A program made the translations under genes and the position numbers. This document shows positions 1-7,760 of a stretch of DNA of 64,000 nt, one piece after another. The notes beneath the pieces were generated by a model. It did not search any database. It was not told where the DNA came from and saw only the letters and a program-made list of their open reading frames with translations. The stretch lies in NCBI GenBank assembly GCA_018715595.1, contig DVLI01000019.1, forward strand, positions 1 to 64,000. The letters are read 5' to 3'. The stretch comes from Candidatus Caccoplasma merdavium (GTDB lineage Bacteria > Bacteroidota > Bacteroidia > Bacteroidales > UBA11471). Position 1 is the first letter of the stretch. The number at the start of each line of letters is the position of its first letter.

Positions 1-146
1 AGGCCGTAGTTGGCGAGCGAAACGGCGACGTTGGCTTCACCACCGCCGAAAGTAGCGGTAAATTCTTTGGCTTGTGAAAAACGGAGATAGCCGGGAGTTG
101 CCAGACGCAACATGATTTCCCCGAAGGTAACGACTTTTTTGCTCAT
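1..146 (-). CDS. kdgK: 2-dehydro-3-deoxygluconate kinase, PfkB family (partial, N-terminus only)
   Basis: Only the first 48 codons are in the window; the gene runs off the left edge. The translation begins MSKKVVTFGEIMLRLATPGY and continues into a FGGGEANVAVSLAN motif, which is the N-terminal substrate-binding signature of PfkB sugar kinases, and specifically resembles KDG kinases. Such enzymes phosphorylate 2-keto-3-deoxygluconate made from hexuronates by UxuB and UxuA, both of which have candidates near 33-35 kb. A Bacteroidota -7 box (TATCTTTG on the minus strand) lies about 60 nt upstream. The family call is good; the exact sugar specificity is inferred from resemblance and from the pathway genes in the window. 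Confidence 0.75.
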   Translation of the reverse strand, partial: MSKKVVTFGEIMLRLATPGYLRFSQAKEFTATFGGGEANVAVSLANYG

Positions 147-207
147 AGCAGTTTGTCTTTTTTTATGTCAGAAAAATCTGAAAAATATACAAATGTGAAT
201 TAGTGTA

Positions 208-215
208 CAAAGATA
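208..215 (-). promoter_or_regulatory. -7 box of the kdgK promoter
   Basis: CAAAGATA on the plus strand is TATCTTTG read toward kdgK, a full match to the Bacteroidota -7 consensus TAnnTTTG. No good TTTG -33 element is seen at the usual 19-21 nt spacing, so this is a moderate call. Confidence 0.45.
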
Positions 216-286
216 TTTGTTTTTCTTGGAAATAATAAATTTCGCGTCAAAAAACTTGTAATTCTTATGATTTCTTTCCCGCAGGG

Positions 287-1060
287 CTACTCATTTTGCG
301 GATTGTGGTCGATATATTTCTTTACGGTCTTGAAAAGATTGGAGGCGAAAACGAAATTATTTAAATTTTCGTTGGTCGAAGTGAAGATGTCGACTTTGTT
401 CCCGACCCATTCCTTTTTTCCTTGGCTGAGGAAGATGATGTTCTCGCCGATGCCCAGCACCGAGCTCATGTCGTGGGTGTTGATGATGGTGGTGATGTTG
501 TATTCGCGCGTGATGTCGCGAATCAGTTCGTCGATGAGAATCGACGTCTGGGGGTCGAGTCCCGAGTTGGGCTCGTCGCAGAAGAGGTATTTGGGATTGA
601 GGGCGATGGCGCGGGCGATGGCGACCCGTTTTTGCATACCGCCGCTTATCTCCGACGGATATAGCTTGTCGGCACCCGACAGGTTGACGCGCTCGATGCA
701 GAACCGTGCCCGTTTTTCCCGTTCGGCGGCCGATTGGCGGGTGAACATTTTGAGCGGGAACATGACATTTTCGAGCACCGTGAGGGAGTCGAACAGGGCC
801 GATCCTTGGAACAGCATGCCTATCTCGCTGCGCAATGTCTTTATTTCAGACGCATTCATGCGCAGGAAATCTTTTCCGTCATAGAGCACTTCGCCCGAGT
901 CGGGGTGCAGCAGACCTACAATCGATTTCATCAGGACGGTCTTGCCCGAGCCGCTTTTCCCGATGATGAGATTGGTCTTCCCTTCGTAGAATTGGGCAGA
1001 AACGTCATCTAAAATAGTGCGGCCGTCGAATTTCTTGACGATATGTTTTACCTCAATCAT
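287..1060 (-). CDS. mlaF: MlaF-like ABC transporter ATP-binding protein
   Basis: A 257-residue ATPase of the lipid-trafficking ABC family (MlaF/Ttg2A), which powers phospholipid movement between the inner and outer membranes. Visible are Walker A GKSGSGKT (residues 34-41), the Q-loop region LFQGSALF, signature SGGMQKR (139-145) and Walker B YLFCDEP followed by NSGLDP. The length is normal. Its start codon overlaps the end of the upstream permease gene by 4 bp, so the two are translationally coupled. No MCE-domain (MlaD) gene follows; the next gene downstream is the separate kdgK, so the substrate-binding partner must be elsewhere. Confidence 0.9.
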   Translation of the reverse strand: MIEVKHIVKKFDGRTILDDVSAQFYEGKTNLIIGKSGSGKTVLMKSIVGLLHPDSGEVLYDGKDFLRMNASEIKTLRSEIGMLFQGSALFDSLTVLENVMFPLKMFTRQSAAEREKRARFCIERVNLSGADKLYPSEISGGMQKRVAIARAIALNPKYLFCDEPNSGLDPQTSILIDELIRDITREYNITTIINTHDMSSVLGIGENIIFLSQGKKEWVGNKVDIFTSTNENLNNFVFASNLFKTVKKYIDHNPQNE

Positions 1061-1809
1061 TGTAACAGCAGTTTAGTAAGTATCACATCGAGCAGAAGTA
1101 TCATGACGCTGCTCACTACCACCGAGTCGGTACTGGCCTTTCCTACTTCGAGCGCCCCGCCCTTTACCCGGTAGCCGAAGTAGGAGGCCACGCTGCTGAT
1201 GATAAAGGCGAAGAAGAGCGACTTGATGATGGTGTACCAGATATAATATTCGACGAAGTAGGATTGCAGTCCGTAGATGTAGCGCGAGGCCGGAATGATG
1301 TCGGTAAACAGCGCGACGACATAGCCGCCGAAAAGGCCGGCAAACATGCTGAACACCACCAGTACGGGAATAAACACCACCATGGCTGCGATTTTGGGGA
1401 GAATCAAATAGTTGGCCGAGTTGACCCCCATGATGTCGAGGGCGTCGATTTGTTCGGTAACCCGCATGGTGCCGATTTCAGAGGCGATGTTCGAGCCTAT
1501 CTTTCCGGCCAGCAGCAGGCACATGATCGACGACGAAAATTCGAGCAACAGGGTGTCTCGGGTCACGAGTCCCACGGTGTAGGCCGGCAGCAGGGGGGAG
1601 GAGACGTTGAGTTGCGTCTGTATGGTGATGACCGCGCCGATGAAGAGCGAGATGGTGACAACAATGGCAATCGATCCGATGATGAGCATGTATGCCTCGT
1701 CCTTGAAACGCCTGAAAAACTCGCTCCACCGGTCGGGCTTGGAGAAAATTTTTCCCAACAGTAAAATATAGTCGCCGAATCGGTGCAGCGATTGGAAAAG
1801 CATCTTCAT
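1057..1809 (-). CDS. mlaE: MlaE-family ABC transporter permease
   Basis: A 250-residue inner-membrane permease of the MlaE/YrbE family. It has the expected hydrophobic segments and the conserved stretch MLLLAGKIGSNIASEIGTMRVTEQIDALDIMG (paraphrased: the GAxxxxELGxMRVTEQIDAL-type cytoplasmic motif), with residues GKIGSN, EIGTM and EQIDAL readable directly. It is the first gene of a two-gene operon with the MlaF-like ATPase (4-bp overlap). A -7 box lies about 45 nt upstream. Function: transmembrane part of a lipid transporter that maintains outer-membrane asymmetry, known for the family and not shown for this species. Confidence 0.9.
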   Translation of the reverse strand: MKMLFQSLHRFGDYILLLGKIFSKPDRWSEFFRRFKDEAYMLIIGSIAIVVTISLFIGAVITIQTQLNVSSPLLPAYTVGLVTRDTLLLEFSSSIMCLLLAGKIGSNIASEIGTMRVTEQIDALDIMGVNSANYLILPKIAAMVVFIPVLVVFSMFAGLFGGYVVALFTDIIPASRYIYGLQSYFVEYYIWYTIIKSLFFAFIISSVASYFGYRVKGGALEVGKASTDSVVVSSVMILLLDVILTKLLLQ

Positions 1810-1859
1810 AAAAATGTGCGTTTTTAGAGGTTCCCTCAGAATGTTGTCGGAAACCGTTG

Positions 1860-1891
1860 CAAACTTACCAAAAGTTGCCCGAATATACGAA
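1860..1891 (-). promoter_or_regulatory. promoter of the mlaE-mlaF operon
   Basis: CAAACTTA (1860-1867) is TAAGTTTG on the minus strand, matching the TAnnTTTG -7 consensus; CGAA (1888-1891, TTCG on the minus strand) sits 20 nt further upstream as a one-mismatch -33 element. The predicted leader before mlaE is about 45 nt. Confidence 0.5.
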
Positions 1892-2351
1892 TAAAATCGA
1901 AAGAATTACTTCTCCGCTCTTCAATAATGGGCTCGTTACTATATCGTTGTGGGGGAAATTAAAGACGCGGATCCGGTTTTTGTCAGCGCTCCGATCTTCT
2001 GACCGGGCGGCCATGGGGGGTGAATGCTTTTGACCTCCTGAATTGCGTATGGAACCGATTGTTTTAGATGGGATTCCCGCATGCCGACCCTTGCCCTGCA
2101 ACGGGAACGATTTTTATGATATTCGCGAATCACGGGGTTATTACAGCGTCGATGGTGATGGCCGTATGGCGTGGAATGAGTGGGGCTCTTGTTTCCCTGC
2201 GGGAATTTTTCATGCCCGGTTTTTTGATGGGCCTGGCATCTGTAAAAATGGTAGTTTTTACCGGATTTTGGATAGTCGTTTGTCGGAGAAACAAATCTAC
2301 TTTTGCACCATACCGGGTGACGAAAAATCTCCCGGTCCTCATTCTCAACCG
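1892..2351. other. intergenic stretch without a supported gene
   Basis: Open frames exist on both strands here, including a TTG-started upstream extension of the hydrolase frame, but none resembles a protein, none has a plausible start, and the hydrolase signal peptide starts at 2352. A possible -7 box (TACTTTTG, 2298-2305) lies 47 nt before the hydrolase start, with a TTTG at 2279-2282 that is only 15 nt away instead of about 20. Nothing else is recognised. Confidence 0.5.
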
Positions 2352-3413
2352 ATGGATATGAAAAAAATCTTATTTCTTGCTTGGGCTCTGCTTGCAATGG
2401 TGGAAGCAGGAGCCGCGAATCGACAACTTTCTGAAAAATCTACGACTATGAGCAAATTGGCGAATGACACGCGCGTGTTTGCAATCGACCCGGCTATCGA
2501 TGTGCAGGGCGTGCGTTTTAAAAATCGTTTTGGCATCGAGCTGGCCGGGCATCTCTATCTGCCAAAGAATTTTGATTCTTCTAAAAAATATGCCGCTATT
2601 GCGGTGAGTGGTCCCTTCGGGGCGGTCAAGGAACAGGCTTCGGGCTTGTATGCCCAGGAGATGGCGCGCCGGGGCTTCGTGACGATGGCGTTCGATCCCT
2701 CGTTTACGGGCGAGAGCGGTGGCGAGCCGCGCTATGTGGCCTCGCCCGACATCAATACCGAGGATTTCTCGGCGGCGGTCGATTTTCTCTTGCTGCTCGA
2801 TTTTGTCGATGCCGGGCGCATCGGTATCATCGGCATTTGCGGTTGGGGCGGGTTGGCGTTGAACGCCGCGGCCATCGATACCCGCATCAAGGCGACGGTT
2901 ACCTCGACGATGTATGACATGAGCCGGGTAAATGCCAAGGGCTATTTCGATGCCATGGATGCCGATGCCCGTTATGAACTGAAACGGCAACTCAATGCAC
3001 AACGCCTTGACGATGCCCGTAACGGTGCGTATGCTTTGGCCGGCGGCGTGGCCGATGCCTTGCCCGATGACGCCCCATGGTTTGTCAAGGATTATCACGC
3101 CTATTACAAGACGCCGCGGGGGTATCACCCTCGCTCGCTCAACTCCAACGGCGGCTGGAACAAGACCTCGGCGCTCTCGTTTATCAACACACCTCAGCTG
3201 GCATACAGCGACGAGATACGCGGTGCCGTGCTCATGATTCACGGCGAGAAGGCGCATTCGCGCTATTTCAGCGAAGACGCGTTCAAGCAATTGAAGGGCG
3301 ACAACAAGCAGCTCCTGATTGTCCCGGGTGCCACCCATGTCGACCTTTATGACAATTTCGAGAAAATACCCTTCGACAAGATAGAGACTTTTCTTGATAC
3401 GTTCCTTAGATAA
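2352..3413 (+). CDS. secreted alpha/beta hydrolase, dienelactone-hydrolase-like
   Basis: A 353-residue protein with a signal peptide (MDMKKILFLAWALLAMVEAGAA) followed by an alpha/beta-hydrolase core. The nucleophile elbow reads GICGWGG, i.e. GxCxG with a cysteine where most members have serine, as in dienelactone hydrolases; the catalytic His is likely in GATHVDLYD near the C-terminus, and an acid residue near LMIHGEKAHS region. Start chosen at 2352 (an in-frame ATG at 2358 is equivalent) because it opens directly into the signal peptide; the same frame can be read upstream but encodes nothing recognisable. Substrate unknown. It is a single-gene unit closed by a strong terminator. Confidence 0.75.
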   Translation: MDMKKILFLAWALLAMVEAGAANRQLSEKSTTMSKLANDTRVFAIDPAIDVQGVRFKNRFGIELAGHLYLPKNFDSSKKYAAIAVSGPFGAVKEQASGLYAQEMARRGFVTMAFDPSFTGESGGEPRYVASPDINTEDFSAAVDFLLLLDFVDAGRIGIIGICGWGGLALNAAAIDTRIKATVTSTMYDMSRVNAKGYFDAMDADARYELKRQLNAQRLDDARNGAYALAGGVADALPDDAPWFVKDYHAYYKTPRGYHPRSLNSNGGWNKTSALSFINTPQLAYSDEIRGAVLMIHGEKAHSRYFSEDAFKQLKGDNKQLLIVPGATHVDLYDNFEKIPFDKIETFLDTFLR

Positions 3414-3482
3414 TGCCGGACCCGACCGGCAGGTGTGCGACTCGGTTTAGCCATGAGAAAAGTGTGTCGCATGCATTTCTCG

Positions 3483-3520
3483 GCGTTGCCTTCGATAAGA
3501 CGAAGGCAACGCTTTTTTTT
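3483..3520 (+). terminator. Rho-independent terminator of the hydrolase gene
   Basis: A perfect 12-bp stem (GCGTTGCCTTCG pairing with CGAAGGCAACGC) with a 6-nt loop is followed by eight T residues. Confidence 0.85.
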
Positions 3521-3666
3521 GAGCGGCGCGGTGAAAATGAAGCGGGAAAATTTTCCAGGTGTCGCATTCCCTTTTTGTCGGCTTTTCCGGGGTCTCTGTT
3601 CTTGTAAAGCCGGGGACCTGTCATGTAAAAAAAGTGTGAATCGTGCGGCAATTCAGCGAAAATCGT

Positions 3667-3674
3667 TACCTTTG
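3667..3674 (+). promoter_or_regulatory. -7 box immediately before lptB
   Basis: TACCTTTG matches TAnnTTTG and ends only 6 nt before the ATG at 3681. If used with normal spacing, transcription would begin almost at that ATG, giving a leaderless mRNA or a start at a later Met. No clear -33 element is seen. Confidence 0.5.
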
Positions 3675-3680
3675 CCACCA

Positions 3681-4529
3681 ATGAAAATTTTCGCCTCCAT
3701 AAAGCCGTTTTTTCATCGTCCGAAGGTAAATCTGCCTTCGCCCGAGGAGATGGAACATCTTGCCGCCGAAGGCAAGATGGTGCTTCGTACCGAAGACCTT
3801 GTCAAGAAATACGGGCAACGCACGGTGGCCAATCACGTCTCCATCAACGTGCGTCAAGGCGAAATCGTGGGTCTTTTGGGCCCGAACGGCGCGGGAAAGA
3901 CGACGACTTTCTACATGACCACGGGGCTGATAACGCCCAATGAAGGCCGCATTTTCCTCAATGACCTCGACATTACCACGTTTCCCGTTTACCGGCGGGC
4001 GCAATATGGCATCGGTTATTTGGCGCAGGAGGCGTCGGTGTTCCGCAAACTCTCGGTCGAAGACAATCTCATCGCCGTCTTGCAGATGACCGGCAAGAGC
4101 AAGGAATATCAGAAAGAGAAACTCGAAAGCCTCATTGCCGAGTTCCGTCTCGAAAAAGTGCGCAAGAATCTCGGCGACCGCCTCTCGGGTGGTGAACGCC
4201 GACGCACCGAGATAGCCCGTTGCCTGGCCATCGACCCCAAGTTCATCATGCTCGATGAGCCCTTTGCCGGGGTCGACCCCATTGCTGTCGAAGATATTCA
4301 GTATATCGTGTATAAGCTGAAAGAGAAAAACATCGGCATTCTCATTACCGACCATAATGCGCCTGAGACACTGAGTATTACCGATCGAGCCTATCTGCTT
4401 TTCGAGGGGAAGATTCTTTTTCAGGGTACGTCGGAAGAGCTGGCCTCCAACCCCGTGGTGCGGGAAAAATACCTGGGGCGCAATTTCATCTTCCACCGCA
4501 AAAAGTTCGACCACCTCGAAGGCAAGTAA
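3681..4529 (+). CDS. lptB: LPS export ABC transporter ATP-binding protein LptB
   Basis: The ATPase of the Lpt machine that extracts lipopolysaccharide from the inner membrane and drives it to the cell surface. With the start at 3681 it has 282 residues: Walker A GPNGAGKTT (about 67-75), signature LSGGERRR and Walker B FIMLDEPFAGVDP, all diagnostic of LptB. The first 32 residues (basic, starting MKIFASIKPFFHRPKVN) extend beyond the usual LptB N-terminus; in-frame Met codons at 3750 and 3777 (MVLRTEDLVKKYG) are alternative starts, the latter closest to the common family start. A -7 box 6 nt before 3681 makes the start uncertain. LptF/G/C genes are not nearby, which is usual. Confidence 0.9.
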   Translation: MKIFASIKPFFHRPKVNLPSPEEMEHLAAEGKMVLRTEDLVKKYGQRTVANHVSINVRQGEIVGLLGPNGAGKTTTFYMTTGLITPNEGRIFLNDLDITTFPVYRRAQYGIGYLAQEASVFRKLSVEDNLIAVLQMTGKSKEYQKEKLESLIAEFRLEKVRKNLGDRLSGGERRRTEIARCLAIDPKFIMLDEPFAGVDPIAVEDIQYIVYKLKEKNIGILITDHNAPETLSITDRAYLLFEGKILFQGTSEELASNPVVREKYLGRNFIFHRKKFDHLEGK

Positions 4530-4583
4530 CCTCCCGGCCGCTTGTTCAAGCGCCGATTCCACAATGTATGCGTGTCGGAAGCC

Positions 4584-5483
4584 TTACGGCAAGAGCTGTT
4601 GGCTTTCGATATTTTTTTGCCGGATAAGCCGATAACGCAGTATGCCGATGGTGACAACCGTCAGTATCATGCCGGCGATAACCCACCCTATGTCTCCTTT
4701 TTCCGTGCCGAGCGTATCGATGAGCGTTCCCTCTTCGGCCCCTTTTTGCATATACGCTCCTATGACCGACAGGCTGTTGTTGAGTGCGTGCGCGATGACC
4801 GGCAGCCAAATGTTTCCCGACCATACCAGCAAATATCCGAAGAACGCCCCCAACAGCATGCGGGGCACAAATCCGTAGAACTGGAAGTGTACCGCGCTGA
4901 AAAGTATGGCTGTCGTCCACACGGCGATATGCGGGTCGTGGAACTTGTTGAGGAAAAGACGTTGCAAGATGCCCCTGAAAACAAACTCCTCGCCGATGCC
5001 GGTGAGAATGCCCACAATCAATATCATCACCAGGAGCTCGGCCAGGTTCGACATTTGCATCATCTCTGCGGTCAATGATTGCGCGTTGGCTTCCTGTGTC
5101 TTCAACCACGCTTCAAGGCCCGAGAGCGACGACGGGAAAGTTATTGATTCGTTCCACTCGATGATGAGGTTCATGGCCGGAATGGCAAAAAACAGGCAGA
5201 GTGCGATGCCGGCGATGGCTCCGGCACGAGGCGCATGGTCGGCTTGCAGGTATTTTATCGGATTCCCTCCGAATAGATAGGCCGCGCAAAGAGCCGGACA
5301 GATAAAGAGCAGCAGGTCTTGTATCGTGAGGGCGATGCGGGTGAGGGTGATGCCCGAGACCGTCAGGGAGAGAGCAATCGTGACAAGTGATGTGAGGCAG
5401 AAGAATAATAATTCAATACCGATGAAAATCAGGAATTTGGTTCCGAAGGAGGCTCGCGCCAAGTGGTTGTAGAGAATGCGCAT
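4584..5483 (-). CDS. CPBP-family intramembrane metalloprotease
   Basis: A 299-residue multi-pass membrane protein with the Abi/CAAX-protease-and-bacteriocin-processing signature: GIGEEFVFRGILQR (the EExxxR glutamates), FSAVHF and IAHALNNSL (histidine/asparagine motifs) in the C-terminal half. About eight hydrophobic segments can be read. The gene starts 9 nt after menA ends and is probably its operon partner. Members cleave within the membrane or serve unknown roles; no substrate can be assigned here. Confidence 0.85.
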   Translation of the reverse strand: MRILYNHLARASFGTKFLIFIGIELLFFCLTSLVTIALSLTVSGITLTRIALTIQDLLLFICPALCAAYLFGGNPIKYLQADHAPRAGAIAGIALCLFFAIPAMNLIIEWNESITFPSSLSGLEAWLKTQEANAQSLTAEMMQMSNLAELLVMILIVGILTGIGEEFVFRGILQRLFLNKFHDPHIAVWTTAILFSAVHFQFYGFVPRMLLGAFFGYLLVWSGNIWLPVIAHALNNSLSVIGAYMQKGAEEGTLIDTLGTEKGDIGWVIAGMILTVVTIGILRYRLIRQKNIESQQLLP

Positions 5484-5492
5484 GACAGAATT

Positions 5493-6398
5493 TTAAAATG
5501 AGGTTGAGTGTGAAATGACAAGGCTGGCGATGAGCAGGAGGGTAAACAGCAGTTGGTTTCGGGCCGTGGCGCCCAGTATGGGGTTGAGAGCACGTCCCGA
5601 CAGACGGCCAATTTTCAGGTAGCAACCGATGTGCGCCAGCAAGTAGGGCAGTGGCAGGACTCCGCCTATGGGGCCGGCGGCAATCCATATGGGGGTGGTG
5701 AGAGCCACGGCCGCGATGCCGTTGAGAAGATAGACGGTGCGGGCGACGGGTCGACCGAAGAGGACGACGGTCGTATGTTTGCCGGCGGCACGGTCGTCGT
5801 CGACATCGCGGTAGTTGTTCACGATGAGTATGTCGACCGAGAGCAGCCCCATGGCCGCACTGCACAGGAACACGTCGAGATTGAACGTCAGCGCCTGGAC
5901 ATAGTAGGAGAGGTTTACCGCCACCAGCCCGAAGAAGACCCATACCGTGAGGTCGCCCAGCCCGTGATAGGAGAGCGGGTAGGGGCCGGCCGAGTAGGCC
6001 AGTGCCGCTATTGCAATGATGGCCCCGGCTGCCACGAGCCACCACCCGCCGACGGGTATGAGCAGGCAACCCAGCAGGCAGGCGATGCCCAGCGTCACGA
6101 CGGTGGCGGCCAGCATGGCGCGCGGCGAGATGTCGCCCGCCGCCACGGCGCGGCGGGGCCCCACGCGGTCGGCTTTGTCGCTGCCCTTGCGGTAGTCGAA
6201 ATAGTCGTTGCCGAAGTTCGAGGCAATCTGTGCCAGCAGGGCAAAAAAGAAACATGTCGCGGCCATGCCCCAATGCGCTTTCCCATGCGCCCAGGCCATG
6301 GCCGTGGCTATCAGCACGGGGCTCACCGATGTGGCCCATGTGCGCGGGCGGGCGGCTTCGACCCATATTTTGAGGCGGTTTGCCGGAGTGTCGTTCAT
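5493..6398 (-). CDS. menA: 1,4-dihydroxy-2-naphthoate polyprenyltransferase (MenA)
   Basis: A 301-residue UbiA-superfamily membrane enzyme that prenylates 1,4-dihydroxy-2-naphthoate to demethylmenaquinone, the membrane step of menaquinone synthesis. The two Mg-diphosphate-binding aspartate motifs are present: NDYFDYRKGSD in the first third and NNYRDVDDDRAAGK in the middle. The N-terminus (WVEAARPRTWATSVSPVLIA) is typical of MenA. The ATG at 6398 was preferred to a TTG eight codons upstream. A -7 box (CAAAAGTA at 6420-6427, TACTTTTG on the minus strand) is 22 nt upstream. It is followed by the CPBP protease gene. Confidence 0.93.
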   Translation of the reverse strand: MNDTPANRLKIWVEAARPRTWATSVSPVLIATAMAWAHGKAHWGMAATCFFFALLAQIASNFGNDYFDYRKGSDKADRVGPRRAVAAGDISPRAMLAATVVTLGIACLLGCLLIPVGGWWLVAAGAIIAIAALAYSAGPYPLSYHGLGDLTVWVFFGLVAVNLSYYVQALTFNLDVFLCSAAMGLLSVDILIVNNYRDVDDDRAAGKHTTVVLFGRPVARTVYLLNGIAAVALTTPIWIAAGPIGGVLPLPYLLAHIGCYLKIGRLSGRALNPILGATARNQLLFTLLLIASLVISHSTSF

Positions 6399-6471
6399 GT
6401 CGATAAATGAAGATTTTTCCAAAAGTACGGATTTATGATGAAACCCGCGAGGAGGAGATGAAAATTTTTCC

Positions 6472-6479
6472 TACATTTG
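6472..6479 (+). promoter_or_regulatory. -7 box of the ribE promoter
   Basis: TACATTTG fits TAnnTTTG and lies 31 nt before the riboflavin synthase start. No convincing -33 element and no FMN riboswitch are visible in the short divergent gap to menA. Confidence 0.45.
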
Positions 6480-6510
6480 ACACAAAATTGATACATCAAA
6501 TCTCAATCTT

Positions 6511-7116
6511 ATGTTTTCAGGAATAGTAGAAGAGGCTGCCCCGGTGGTTGCATTGCGTCGCGAACAGGGAAACCTGCACCTGACTTTGTCGTGCAGTTTT
6601 ACCCAAGAGTTGAAAATAGACCAAAGCGTGGCACATAACGGTGTGTGCCTGACCGTGGTAAGCATCGATGGCGATACCTACACGGTGACCGCCATACAGG
6701 AGACCCTCGACCGGAGTAATCTGGGACGGTTGCAAGTCGGCGACAAGGTGAACCTCGAACGCAGTATGCTCATGAACGGTCGTCTCGACGGACACATCGT
6801 GCAGGGACATGTCGATTGCACCGCCCGTTGCACCCGTGTCGAAGAGGCCGACGGCAGTTGGTATTATACCTTTATATATAACTCCACGCCCGAAATGGTG
6901 CGCGAGGGTTACACGACGGTCGAGAAAGGTTCCATTACGGTCAACGGCGTGAGCCTCACCGTGTGCAATTCGCAGCCCGGCAGTTTCCAGGTGGCCATCA
7001 TACCCTATACCCATGAGCATACCAATTTCCACCAAATTGTCGAAGGCAGTGTGGTGAACCTCGAATTTGACATCATCGGCAAGTACATCAGTCGCATCAT
7101 GACCTACGGAAAATAG
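6511..7116 (+). CDS. ribE: riboflavin synthase, alpha subunit
   Basis: Joins two molecules of 6,7-dimethyl-8-ribityllumazine to give riboflavin and the pyrimidine that is recycled. The 201-residue length and the internal duplication are typical: the first lumazine-binding repeat starts MFSGIVEEAAPV and contains NGVCLTVV, the second starts near residue 98 (GHIVQGHVDCTARC) and contains NGVSLTVC. The start at 6511 is fixed by the conserved MFSGIVEE. Other rib genes are not adjacent. A nitroreductase, a flavoenzyme, follows after 19 nt on the same strand and may be co-transcribed. Confidence 0.95.
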   Translation: MFSGIVEEAAPVVALRREQGNLHLTLSCSFTQELKIDQSVAHNGVCLTVVSIDGDTYTVTAIQETLDRSNLGRLQVGDKVNLERSMLMNGRLDGHIVQGHVDCTARCTRVEEADGSWYYTFIYNSTPEMVREGYTTVEKGSITVNGVSLTVCNSQPGSFQVAIIPYTHEHTNFHQIVEGSVVNLEFDIIGKYISRIMTYGK

Positions 7117-7135
7117 AACTTGCAACAGCTGCATT

Positions 7136-7699
7136 ATGGAACGATTCCTTGAATTGGCGGCTCGTCGCCAAAGCGACCGGCGGTTCGATGCCGGTCGGCC
7201 GGTAGAGCGGGAAAAGATAACCCGCATTGTCGAGGCGGCACGTTTGGCTCCGTCGGCCTGCAACTCCCAGCCGTGGCATTTTGTCGTGGTGGACGACCCT
7301 GATACCAAGAACCGGGTGGCCGATGCTGCCGCCAACCGGGTGTTGGGCATGAATCATTTTACCAAGCAGGCGCCCGTGCATCTGCTCCTTGTTGAGGAGT
7401 CGGGCAATCTCACTTCCACGCTTGGCGGTTGGGTCAAAAGCAAACACTTTCCCCACATCGACATCGGCATAGCGGCGGCCCATGTGGCGCTTGCTGCGGC
7501 CGATGAAGGGTTGGGGTCGTGCATCGTCGGCTGGTTCGACGAGGCCGCCGTGCGCAAGGTGCTGGGAATCCCTTCGGGCAAACGCGTGTTGCTCGACATC
7601 GTAATCGGTTACTCTCTCGACCCGCTGCGCGAAAAGTCGCGTCGCCCCTTGTCTCAGGTCGTCTCGCATAATCGTTACGGTGACCCTTATGACGAATAA
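7136..7699 (+). CDS. nitroreductase-family FMN-dependent oxidoreductase
   Basis: A 187-residue small nitroreductase-fold protein. Visible signatures are the FMN phosphate-binding ARRQSDRRFD near the N-terminus, APSACNSQPWHFVVV, and the GLGSCIVGWFDE/ LGIPSGKRVLLDIVIGY block in the C-terminal half. Members reduce nitro compounds, quinones or other small molecules with NAD(P)H; the physiological substrate cannot be told. It follows ribE by 19 nt and a purM promoter lies just downstream, so it is probably the last gene of a ribE transcript. Confidence 0.85.
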   Translation: MERFLELAARRQSDRRFDAGRPVEREKITRIVEAARLAPSACNSQPWHFVVVDDPDTKNRVADAAANRVLGMNHFTKQAPVHLLLVEESGNLTSTLGGWVKSKHFPHIDIGIAAAHVALAAADEGLGSCIVGWFDEAAVRKVLGIPSGKRVLLDIVIGYSLDPLREKSRRPLSQVVSHNRYGDPYDE

Positions 7700-7711
7700 T
7701 CGGCCAAACCC

Positions 7712-7742
7712 TTTGTGAAGCAGGTTTTTTACTTTATTTTTG
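7712..7742 (+). promoter_or_regulatory. purM promoter (TTTG-N19-TATTTTTG)
   Basis: TTTG at 7712-7715 and TATTTTTG at 7735-7742 are separated by 19 nt, a full match to the Bacteroidota housekeeping promoter. The leader before the purM ATG would be only about 12 nt. Confidence 0.75.
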
Positions 7743-7760
7743 CAAAGAAATACATACACT

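Noticed and set aside
2043-2351. Upstream extension of the alpha/beta hydrolase frame, and a second frame at 2068-2361
   Set aside because: The extension starts with TTG and has no similarity; the signal peptide begins at 2352. The second frame has hydrophobic stretches but no start context or recognised family.
6399-6510. FMN riboswitch before riboflavin synthase
   Set aside because: The gap is only about 110 nt and lacks the conserved RFN-element blocks.
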